This document shows, piece by piece, positions 1 through 8,000 of a DNA stretch of 64,000 nt. Under the pieces are notes generated by a model, which saw only the letters and a list, made by a program, of their open reading frames with translations, made no database searches and was not told where the DNA came from. This DNA is from Gaoshiqia sediminis (GTDB lineage Bacteria > Bacteroidota > Bacteroidia > Bacteroidales > Prolixibacteraceae), in NCBI RefSeq assembly GCF_025907915.1, contig NZ_JAPAAF010000003.1, positions 1 to 64,000 on the forward strand, in the 5' to 3' direction. A program made the position numbers and the translations under genes. How positions within the stretch are numbered: the stretch's first letter is position 1; each line of letters begins with the position of its first letter.

Positions 1-428
1 CCACCCTGGTCAAAGCGGTAATGGTCGTGGATAAATTTTGGCCCGTCGAGCGACAGGCCAACCAGCCAGTCATATTTTTTCAGGAATTTGGCCCAGTCGC
101 GGTTCAGCAGGAGACCGTTGGTCTGCAGGCCATTGCCCACCATTTGTCCGTGCCCGTACTTCATCTCCAGTTCGATGGCGCGTTGGTAAAAATCCAGCCC
201 CATCAAAGTGGGTTCCCCACCCTGCCAGGCCAGCGAAACACTTTCTCCCGATTGCTGCATCACCTGGCGGATGGTCTCTTCCTGCACCTGCGGACTCATC
301 CGGTGCGCTTTGCCCGGATCGAACAAAGCCGACTTTTCCAGGTAAAAACAATACGAGCAGTTCAGGTTACAATCCGGCCCTGAAGGCTTGATCAGAACAG
401 AAGTCAGCGGTTTCATTTTTTTGGCCAT
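1..428 (-). CDS. Radical SAM protein, anaerobic sulfatase-maturase type (3' end cut by window)
   Basis: The frame opens with ATG at 428 and stays open to the left edge, so about 142 N-terminal residues are seen and the C-terminus lies outside. An alternative ATG is at 416. The radical SAM cluster motif C-x3-C-x2-C is visible near residue 19 (CNLNCSYC followed by FYLEK), and the AdoMet-binding GGEPTLMG follows near residue 70. The SALFDPGKAHRM and QTNGLLL stretches match anaerobic sulfatase-maturating enzymes (anSME/SPASM family), which oxidise a Cys or Ser in sulfatases to formylglycine in the cytoplasm. The SPASM cysteines would lie beyond the edge, so the subfamily call is by resemblance. 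It has its own promoter in the gap next to the CRISPR array and no evident link to it. Confidence 0.85.
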   Translation of the reverse strand, partial: MAKKMKPLTSVLIKPSGPDCNLNCSYCFYLEKSALFDPGKAHRMSPQVQEETIRQVMQQSGESVSLAWQGGEPTLMGLDFYQRAIELEMKYGHGQMVGNGLQTNGLLLNRDWAKFLKKYDWLVGLSLDGPKFIHDHYRFDQG

Positions 429-458
429 GCTTATGAGGTCTTTATAGATGGAAAGTCA

Positions 459-492
459 CAAACTTACAAAAACAAATAAAAAGGCCCTCAAA
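459..492 (-). promoter_or_regulatory. Bacteroidota-type promoter of the radical SAM gene
   Basis: On the minus strand a -33 TTTG (489-492) is followed after 22 nt by TAAGTTTG (459-466), a perfect TAnnTTTG -7 box. Transcription would start about 30 nt before the ATG at 428. The site lies between the gene and the first CRISPR repeat. Confidence 0.6.
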
Positions 493-541
493 GCAGCTGG
501 ATCGATTTTAAATATGACTGCGGTTGTTCGCCGTCAAAGGT

Positions 542-2092
542 GTTGAAAGTCTTTATCATTTTACATCAAACCACAACGTTTCGGTTCCACAAACATCTAG
601 AAACTTAGTTGAAAGTCTTTATCATTTTACATCAAACCACAACGAGGTGTTCCGGCTGGTGATGCAGGTAATCGTTGAAAGTCTTTATCATTTTACATCA
701 AACCACAACATTACGGTCAATCACCCGGAACTGGGTGAAGTTGAAAGTCTTTATCATTTTACATCAAACCACAACAAACTAGAGTTACCAACCTCTTCAG
801 CTTCGGTTGAAAGTCTTTATCATTTTACATCAAACCACAACGCCTTCAAGCACCACAACGCCGACATGAAGTTGAAAGTCTTTATCATTTTACATCAAAC
901 CACAACTTGATAGAATTTGTAAATTTTATCTTGACGGTTGAAAGTCTTTATCATTTTACATCAAACCACAACAGAAGGTATAAGTTCGTCAAATCCGACG
1001 ATGTTGAAAGTCTTTATCATTTTACATCAAACCACAACTCATTTGTAGTAGCAATGAAAACACATTGTGTTGAAAGTCTTTATCATTTTACATCAAACCA
1101 CAACCACTGGGAGAAAGTACCCGAGAATGGCCGTGTTGAAAGTCTTTATCATTTTACATCAAACCACAACACGGAACGAAATTGAATTTGCCCGAAATGA
1201 GTTGAAAGTCTTTATCATTTTACATCAAACCACAACTTACGTGTATAGTGGGGAGGCTTGCTCTAGGTTGAAAGTCTTTATCATTTTACATCAAACCACA
1301 ACATCTATGAGCGATTCTATTTTATTAGATTCGTTGAAAGTCTTTATCATTTTACATCAAACCACAACATAGCCCGGTCGGGGTTGTTTTCGGCTATGGT
1401 TGAAAGTCTTTATCATTTTACATCAAACCACAACGCGTTCGAGGGTCTTCATATCGTCGAACTGTTGAAAGTCTTTATCATTTTACATCAAACCACAACT
1501 GCAAAGGTTGAAAGCAACCAGCAACCAGCGTTGAAAGTCTTTATCATTTTACATCAAACCACAACATTTGATGCTTACAGACCCTCCGTATGGTGGTTGA
1601 AAGTCTTTATCATTTTACATCAAACCACAACCTATATTCTCTTGAAGATTTATCCGATGTAGTTGAAAGTCTTTATCATTTTACATCAAACCACAACTTT
1701 TTGCCCTTCAGTGTAAACCGGTACTCGGTTGAAAGTCTTTATCATTTTACATCAAACCACAACTATATGAGCATTCCATAAATCAAATTGTTCGTTGAAA
1801 GTCTTTATCATTTTACATCAAACCACAACTTCTTCGCGTAGTTCAGCCAAGCGGCCTTCGTTGAAAGTCTTTATCATTTTACATCAAACCACAACTATGA
1901 TCGACTTATAGGTGCTTACCTTATGTTGAAAGTCTTTATCATTTTACATCAAACCACAACTGGTTTAGGTTTAGTTGATTTTTGGTTTTAGTTGAAAGTC
2001 TTTATCATTTTACATCAAACCACAACACAATGGCACCAGCTGGGTGCAGCTGGATTGTTGAAAGTCTTTATCATTTTACATCAAACCACAAC
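542..2092 (-). CRISPR. Type II-C CRISPR array, 24 repeats and 23 spacers
   Basis: Twenty-four copies of a 36-bp repeat start at 542, 608, 674, 740, 806, 871, 937, 1003, 1069, 1135, 1201, 1267, 1333, 1399, 1464, 1530, 1596, 1662, 1728, 1794, 1860, 1925, 1991 and 2057. All copies look identical. On the minus strand the repeat begins GTTGTGGTTTGATG and ends AAAGACTTTCAAC. Spacers are 30 nt, or 29 nt after the repeats at 806, 1399 and 1860. The tracrRNA anti-repeat at 9839-9861 is complementary to the GTTGTGG end as read on the minus strand, so crRNAs are read leftwards, like the cas genes. A nine-base match to the repeat core (CATTTTACA at 2132-2140) lies just outside the last unit and may be a ruined repeat. 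Many spacers are open in one frame, as expected for protospacers in coding DNA. Confidence 0.98.
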
Positions 2093-2262
2093 CTTGGGCT
2101 TCTTAGCCTTTGTTTTATGGGCTTTACGGAGCATTTTACAGTTGAGAAACTGCCCTCGCGACTCCAAAGAAGCGGAATGATGCACGATTTTTTTAATCCT
2201 ATCGCCAACGAAAATAATAAGAATAGCCAAAATGTCAAGGAACGACCATTATATTCTTTGGA

Positions 2263-2285
2263 TATCCTGAAACAAGTTCAGGATA
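2263..2285. repeat. REP-like palindrome, CCTGAA-ACAAG-TTCAGG family
   Basis: Nine-base arms TATCCTGAA and TTCAGGATA surround the loop ACAAG. A near copy lies at 54963-54983. It stands between the array and cas2 and could act as a hairpin at the end of the cas transcript or as part of the array leader. The rest of 2093-2363 shows no gene. Confidence 0.6.
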
Positions 2286-2363
2286 ACACAATACCGTTAT
2301 TGTATGTTATCATTTTTCCAACGTTTAAAGGTTGAAAAAAATCCATTTGCATCCTACTTAATT

Positions 2364-2702
2364 TTAAAACAATTCCAGCTGCCGGGGGCCTTCGGGCAAA
2401 GGATCATCTTTTTTACCCCAGTAGTTGGTGATGTTTCCGTACTGCTTATCGGTAACCGAAAGGATGCTCACCTGCCCTTTCTCCGGTATAAAATCGTTCA
2501 CCCGCTTAACATGTACCGCTGCACTTTCCTTACTGGCGCAGTGACGAATATATACCGAAAACTGCATCATGGAAAACCCGTCTTTCATCAAATCTTTGCG
2601 AAAACGGCTGGCCTGTCTCCTCTCCTTTTTTGTTGTTACAGGCAAATCGAAGAAGACAAACAACCACATAATATGATAGGCATTTAAACGGGTTTGTTCC
2701 AT
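2364..2702 (-). CDS. cas2: CRISPR-associated endonuclease Cas2
   Basis: A 112-residue type II Cas2 subunit of the Cas1-Cas2 spacer integrase. The N-terminal beta strand and conserved aspartate are seen in MWLFVFFDLPV (residues 12-22), followed by KKERRQASRFRKDL and the GFSMMQFSVYIRHC strand of the ferredoxin-like fold, which forms the homodimer. Length is normal for the family. The ATG at 2702 is preferred over the internal Met12, because Cas2 proteins of this group carry a short extension before the first strand. It follows cas1 with 48 bp between, a gap occupied by a perfect REP palindrome, and is the last cas gene before the array. Confidence 0.96.
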   Translation of the reverse strand: MEQTRLNAYHIMWLFVFFDLPVTTKKERRQASRFRKDLMKDGFSMMQFSVYIRHCASKESAAVHVKRVNDFIPEKGQVSILSVTDKQYGNITNYWGKKDDPLPEGPRQLELF

Positions 2703-2714
2703 GACGTTCTCTCT

Positions 2715-2749
2715 TAGACTTTCAAGGTTTTAAAAACCTTGAAAGTCTA
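2715..2749. repeat. Perfect 35-bp REP palindrome between cas1 and cas2
   Basis: Seventeen-base arms (TAGACTTTCAAGGTTTT and its exact complement) flank a single central A. It resembles the palindromes at 3659-3686 and 4056-4096 and is probably a target of the neighbouring Y1 transposase family. Its arm shares the 10-mer TTGAAAGTCT with the CRISPR repeat. Confidence 0.8.
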
Positions 2750-2750
2750 G

Positions 2751-3641
2751 CTAATTGAATTCGGGATATACAATTTTCCGGCCTTCGCCGCTAAAACAGC
2801 GACTTAGCGAAGCCGTAGTCTGCGACAAGGCCACCATCAGCGGACGTTTGCTTCCGTCAATCCAAACATCGCCAGCCATCAGGCCTAGCATCTCGGCTTT
2901 CATCTCCTTGGTCAAGAAGAGCTCGTCGGGATAATCGCCGTAAACCCGCATGGCCAACTGATCGACAAACGGACGGTAAGGCTCCATAATATCGTCGGCC
3001 AGGCAAAAAGCGTTGTATTTGTTGTGATGGTGGATTCCCAGCGTAGGCAACAAGCCAGATCCCACCAGCGCGCGGGCCACTGCCGACCGCAGCAGAATGT
3101 ACCCGTAGTTAAGCAGGTGATTGGGCGGATCGCCATACCGGTCGCGGATGAAGCCATTGCCCACCAGGCGCGACCAATACACGCGGGCGGCAAGCCCTTC
3201 GCGGTTTTCAATATCACCGCTCTTCACGCTACGGGCATAGGCCCGAAGCTCGTGTGCCTTCTGCCCCTGCTTTTCGAGATGCTGTGCCTGGTTGGTAATT
3301 TTGGCCTCGATGGTTTGCTTCCACAGGTTCTTTTTCAACGGTTCTGACGCGCTGATCTGTGCCCGGAACAGTTCGCTTTGCAGGCTGTGGCTTTCCAGGT
3401 TCAGCAACATCGACGAGGGCATGTGCGAACTGTCGCAAAATACCATCGCCACGTTATTGGCATTTAACTGCTCCACCAGCTTCATACTAAAACTGATTTG
3501 CGGGTGGTCGAGCACCAAAAAACCCACGTCCTCGACCGGAACAGTCTTGGTCACCAACTCATCTTTCGACTGAATGACCAACTGGCAGTCCTTCAAGCTT
3601 AAATGATAGGGATTCGAAAAAAATAAGGTTCGTTTTAGCAT
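2751..3641 (-). CDS. cas1: CRISPR-associated endonuclease Cas1 (type II)
   Basis: The catalytic subunit of the spacer integrase, 296 residues, normal for type II Cas1. The N-terminal beta domain begins MLKRTLFFSNPYHLSL. The metal site is visible as Glu148 (ENREGLAARVYW), the His run at 204-206 (GIHHHNKYNAF) and the acidic stretch LADDIMEPYRPFVD at 215-228. It works with Cas2, and in type II systems also with Cas9 and tracrRNA for choosing protospacers next to a PAM. No csn2 or cas4 is nearby, which fits subtype II-C. Normally cas1 directly follows cas9, but here 1.45 kb of foreign-looking DNA separates them, and the transposase gene ends only 36 bp upstream. Confidence 0.97.
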   Translation of the reverse strand: MLKRTLFFSNPYHLSLKDCQLVIQSKDELVTKTVPVEDVGFLVLDHPQISFSMKLVEQLNANNVAMVFCDSSHMPSSMLLNLESHSLQSELFRAQISASEPLKKNLWKQTIEAKITNQAQHLEKQGQKAHELRAYARSVKSGDIENREGLAARVYWSRLVGNGFIRDRYGDPPNHLLNYGYILLRSAVARALVGSGLLPTLGIHHHNKYNAFCLADDIMEPYRPFVDQLAMRVYGDYPDELFLTKEMKAEMLGLMAGDVWIDGSKRPLMVALSQTTASLSRCFSGEGRKIVYPEFN

Positions 3642-3658
3642 AGGCTTTTCTTTATTAT

Positions 3659-3686
3659 CCTTGAAGGTAAAAAAACTTCAAGGTCT
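3659..3686. repeat. REP-like palindrome between the transposase and cas1
   Basis: Arms CCTTGAAG and CTTCAAGG surround an A-rich centre. It is the same family as the palindrome inside the transposase gene (4056-4096) and lies across the end of that gene, as expected for a REP cognate to a REP-associated transposase. Confidence 0.65.
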
Positions 3687-4304
3687 ATTTTGATGAACAA
3701 AATCGAGTTGAAGTTCCCGAAACTTATCAATCGATTGCTGGCTGTGATATTTCTTAAATAGATCAGCCTCCCGGTACCAAAGCAGCACTTCATCGCGCTT
3801 CAACCGGGTTTGTTTGGGCGATAAGATGGTCAGGTACGAACTCCACGGATAGTCCAGATAATGTTCACAAAAACCGTGATGAATTGGATTATGGTGAATG
3901 TAATAGACCAGGTATTTGAGCCGGGCCAACGAATCAACGCGAACCCGACGGAACGGATGCTCAAACAGGCTGCCGGTACGGTTATAACGCTTATTGTAAG
4001 CTTTTGTGTAGGCATTGAAAAGGTTGGCAAACTGCTGGTTTACCCGGTCGCGGTTTTTTAGACCTTGAAGGTTTGAGAAACCTTCAAGGTCTAAAACTTG
4101 CTGTTCGTTTTTAATTCGTACCAGCAGATGAAAATGATTTCCCATGAGCACCCACGAATACGTATCGGCCACCGGCGAAATATACTTATCATACAAACCC
4201 AGGAAATGCTCGTAATTGGATGATTCGCGAAAAATCTTACAACTATTTATTCCCCGGTTATAAATGTGATAAAAGTATCCGTATTCAAGGGGTATTTGTT
4301 CCAT
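3678..4304 (-). CDS. REP-associated tyrosine transposase (Y1, IS200-like)
   Basis: A 208-residue single-strand DNA transposase of the RAYT/Y1_Tnp family. The metal-binding HUH motif is HFH at residues 57-59 (GNHFHLLVR). The catalytic Tyr lies in YLVYYIHHNPIHHGF (131-135 region), and YNRTGSLFEHPFRR is typical of the family. Such proteins recognise REP hairpins, and the gene is bordered by one at 3659-3686 and another at 2715-2749. A third 41-bp palindrome sits inside the gene at 4056-4096 and is translated as about 14 extra residues (DLEGFSNLQGLK) between the HUH region and the rest, without breaking the frame. It is co-directional with cas9 and cas1 and lies between them. A role in CRISPR is unlikely; it looks like a passenger. 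Confidence 0.9.
   Translation of the reverse strand: MEQIPLEYGYFYHIYNRGINSCKIFRESSNYEHFLGLYDKYISPVADTYSWVLMGNHFHLLVRIKNEQQVLDLEGFSNLQGLKNRDRVNQQFANLFNAYTKAYNKRYNRTGSLFEHPFRRVRVDSLARLKYLVYYIHHNPIHHGFCEHYLDYPWSSYLTILSPKQTRLKRDEVLLWYREADLFKKYHSQQSIDKFRELQLDFVHQNRP
4056..4096. repeat. REP palindrome inside the transposase reading frame
   Basis: Nineteen-base perfect arms (TTTTAGACCTTGAAGGTTT and its complement) with the loop GAG. It occupies codons of about residues 70-83 of the Y1 transposase and keeps the frame open. Confidence 0.85.
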
Positions 4305-4326
4305 GCGGCTCGTGGTTATTTAAGAG

Positions 4327-4704
4327 TTAAACACGTTCAGGCCAAAAAGTCGCCGAAAGGTTTCCGATCCCCGAAGCATCTTTTAGACCTTCGGGCATTT
4401 CGCTTTTGATCAGTATCAGACCAATTGAAATCTGCTCCTTGTGAGAATAACCGATCGGCAACGCCGAATCTTTAACCGGCACTAGTGCCGATTCGATCTA
4501 CGATGGTGCAGATTAAATCGGCAAGACGGAATACAGGTTCTGCTGTGTTGCCGATCGACGCGGCATGACTGCCGAAGAGTTCGGCAGCGCCGCAGATTTA
4601 AACTGCAACGCTGCCAAATTAATATGCGATACTGCCGAAGCGTGCTGCAACCGTGCAGATCGAATCGGCAACATTGCAGAAACATTCGGCTGCCAACGTA
4701 CGGA
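4327..4704 (-). pseudogene. Decayed heptapeptide-repeat coding region (21-bp tandem repeat)
   Basis: From about 4454 to 4704 the DNA has a 21-bp period with roughly eleven units, each a short imperfect palindrome of the TCGGCA...TGCCGA kind. Read on the minus strand in the frame of the gene at 4705-5022, the units become seven-residue repeats of pattern xxSAxLP (NVSAMLP, FKSAALP, NSSAVMP, IESALVP, VKDSALP). Stop codons interrupt at 4705 (TGA), 4513 (TAA) and 4498 (TAG). After the repeats a non-repetitive tail of about 40 residues follows (HKEQISIGLILIK ... ATFWPERV) and ends at a TAA at 4327. I read this as the ruined 3' half of a longer gene, or as a separate repeat protein that lost its start. 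No function is recognised. A non-coding palindrome array is the alternative. Confidence 0.5.
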
Positions 4705-5022
4705 TCACTTTCTCATTTTTCGGATTTCCTTCACAATGGCATCGTCTTTACCATAGATACCCGAAATGAGATCGGCAAAATTCGATGCCTGCTTGTAAGC
4801 GGTATCCAGCGTTTCGACAGCAGCGGCCGTGGCATTTTTCAGGGCAGCCTTCGCTTCCTGCTGGCCCACCTCGGCGGCCTGGGCGCTGGTGTATTTGGTT
4901 TTCAAGTCGGCTAATTTTGTGGCGGGATCGAAACCGGCCCCGGTTAAACTTGGTTGATTACTCTCGATAACACCAATCATTTGTCCGATGAAATCGCGTT
5001 TTTTGGATTCATTCATACCCAT
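4705..5022 (-). CDS. Small hypothetical protein, Ala-rich helical
   Basis: A 105-residue protein with no recognised domain. It begins MGMNESKKRDFIGQ (Met1 or Met3 could be the start) and ends GKDDAIVKEIRKMRK. The centre is alanine-rich and probably alpha-helical (QEAKAALKNATAAAVETLD), with no signal peptide or membrane segment. It lies 75 bp downstream of cas9 on the same strand and directly before the degenerate heptad repeats, whose frame continues from this one past the TGA. I do not recognise it as a cas gene. It may be a genuine small gene or the N-terminal part of a broken longer one. Confidence 0.6.
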   Translation of the reverse strand: MGMNESKKRDFIGQMIGVIESNQPSLTGAGFDPATKLADLKTKYTSAQAAEVGQQEAKAALKNATAAAVETLDTAYKQASNFADLISGIYGKDDAIVKEIRKMRK

Positions 5023-5097
5023 AAAAGATTTTTTTTTGATTGTTAATTGGCTTTCCCCTACCTACCCGGGGAAATGAGGGTTAGGTTGTTCTTTTGA

Positions 5098-8000
5098 TTA
5101 CACCCGCCGGATTTGCCCCAGCGGGTCAATGGTTACTTTAATCGGGTTAGCCTCTTTCCATCCTTTCATACTTCGAATACTAAATTCCGTTTTAGAATCA
5201 TCTAAAGATGAGGCCAGGTGGTGCCTAAATGTATAATACGAACTTGACACTTTCTGAACCCGGTACAAATGTTTATTCAGCAAGACAGCATTTGTATTAC
5301 TTATCTCAATCGTATCGTCCACTCCCAGCAAGAACATATCGTTTATTTCGAGGGTGGCAATTATTCGCTTGCCGTCTTCGGGAAGCTTGCAAACAGGTTC
5401 ATTTTGGCGTTGACGTTCCACCACCTCGATGAACGAGACAACCTGCTCTTTCAGGTTTCCTTCAATATCTTCATAGAGAATTACATGGTGATTGTTTCTT
5501 GGGTTTACATACTGCTTGATATTCTCTTTTAGCTGAATCGCATTCCCGATATTCTCCCGCATTCGCACCTTCTTCACAGGAACAGGCTCTCCACCCTTCC
5601 GATTAGGTAGAAATAAACGGTGTTGCCCATCTTTTAAAAAGGCATCCTTGGGAACGGTGAAATTATCTTTCGAGGTGTCAATTCCGCAATTGTCTCTCAA
5701 ATGGTTTAAAATGAGTTGCCGTATCGAATCGTCAACCACTTTATTAATCTGTTTTTTGTCTTTCAAACTGGTAAGATCCTTGCGGATGTGGAACGAATCG
5801 TCCGCCTGTCCTGGTGAGCGACGTTTACCAAAAACTGTTTCTTTGTGTAACTGACCGCGGGCTGCATAGCCTACACTATGGTATGTCTCGCCATTTTTGC
5901 CAATAGCCTTCGAAATTCGGGTCAGCACTTTGTTGTTTTGCTTGTGCGAAATAAACATGGCTTCGGCGGCTTTTTTCACATCATCGGTAAATCCCAACCA
6001 TGGTTCCGGGAACTTTTCGGTACTGTCAATTCCCCGTTTTACATTTTCCTCCTGTGCATGGTAAGTACTCAATCGTTGCAAAAAGCCCTGTTCGGTTAAA
6101 GCAACCGTAATGGCATCAATGGCATGGTGGCGATGGTCGTCGCGGTTCTTTTTAGGATCGTATCTTATTTCGCCGGTTGCTTCGTCCACCCAAACTACGG
6201 CTTCGGTCAGTCGTTGCCCTTTCGACGGTGCGGGTGTTTCGTTATCCACCGGATATAATTCAGGTTCCACCGATTCAATGTTGAACAGGCAATAGTAACG
6301 ACCTTTCGGTTCAGCAACTTTTCGCCGGTAGCCCGGATCGGGGTCGGCTGCCAGCCAACCTTCCTCATCTACCGTGGCATAACTCATCAATTGCTGTTCT
6401 GTAGCTTCCGGTTTGGGGTTTACAGCCCGCACATATTCAGCCTGTTCAAAATCGAGTTCGAGCAAAACCCAGTATTTACCGTCGGGCAGGTTGGTTTTGC
6501 ATTGGTAGATGTGGCAAGCAAACTGGCCGTTGCGAATTTCGCCGAATAACGCAACCTTAGAACCAGTGGCTTTCAGTTTCCCCTTCCCTTCAGCCAGCTT
6601 AAATTCTTTATCCTTAACGCTGAAGCTGGCCCAATAGGCGCCATCTTGCTTCCCATCAACCCTAATCTTCTTCCCAATCGTATCATTCGTGAATAATTGC
6701 TTTTCAATCCGGCCTTTAAATACAAGATGTTGCTCGTCGCCCGATGGTTTTTCGGCATATACTGGCTGAAAACTATGCGGTTCCGAAACCGTTACAATAA
6801 CCCAATATCCACCGTCTTTCAGGTTGGGCGCATCCACTTTCAGGTGCAGGTTTTTCGATATAAATTTACCCTTGCTTATGTCTCCTGCTAATACCAGTTG
6901 TTCTGGAGCCACTTGCGGACGGTCATTTGTTTTCCGCTGCATGCTCACAACCTTATTATCTTCGTCGGTAAGCACATAATAAGCCATCCGTTCTTTCTCC
7001 CGCACTTCCACATGGAGGTTCTCCATGCCAAACACCGGGTTCAAAATATTGTTAATCCCCCACAAATGGCGAAGTTCAGCCGTTACTTGCCCGGGAAGCA
7101 TACGAACATCGTCACAAATAGCTGATAGCAATTCAACAGCTTTCCGGCTGATATAGCGGCTGTCGTTAAGTTGCCGCTCAATGAAATCACTTGTTTTGAA
7201 TTCCCGTTTCGACACGAAGCGCTTAGCTTTCGGATAAGGCAACAACTTGAAAACACGTTCTGATATTTCCTTCCATCCATCTTCCGGTTCTTTGTATTTA
7301 TTTATGCCCCAAAGCCTGTAATCGGGATTCTCCAGGTAAAATTCGTAAGGAGTCTTCTCCCCTTTCATACGGTTGAAATTGGCTTCGCACAACGTTTTGT
7401 TTCCGAAGCTATCGTCGAGCGATACACTGTACGGAATCATATGCTCAATTTGCACCGTATTACCCCCGCCAATCAGATCAGCCATACTGATAACCTTGCC
7501 GGTATATGGGCAAAGCACCGGCCCCGACACGTGGTTCTGAATTTCTTCGTACAACAGGTAACGCAGCAGGTTATCTCGTGTAGGCCGCAAACCAAATTCA
7601 GCCAACCGCTTGCGTGCATTATCGTTCTTATCTTCATTTTCACGAATTTTAATGGTGAGCTCCCTACGCTTGGTTTTATTGTTCTTCAGATCACGCGCCA
7701 TTTCAACATGGATGCGGTCAAAAGAAAAATCAGGATCCGTTTCGCGGTATTTTTTCAATAACGAATTCACCAAACGGCGCATTTCCTGCAAGGCTTGCTG
7801 TACTATCGGGTTGCGAAGGTTTTCCAGTTCGGGCACGAATTCCAATTTTTCTTCCGTGGAAACTTCCTGACTATGGTGGTAAAGTTGCGAAAAAGCCGGA
7901 TCGTCCTTCGAAAATCCGTAGCTGTTCACCGGTGACGATAAATAGTCTTTAATCTTACCAATAGCTTCGCCTTCCTTATTGTCCTCTTTTAGAATTTGAC

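Noticed and set aside
524-1781. Open reading frames with repeated VESLYHFTSNHN or KVFIILHQTTT peptides
   Set aside because: They are translations of the CRISPR repeats; the array is non-coding.
2117-2152. A 25th, degenerate CRISPR repeat
   Set aside because: Only nine core bases match and the implied spacer would be 24 nt; recorded as a possibility only.
4482-4685. Cys/Arg-rich open frame on the minus strand over the 21-bp repeats
   Set aside because: Another frame of the same repeats keeps phase with the neighbouring gene and reaches a unique tail, so the Cys-rich reading looks accidental.
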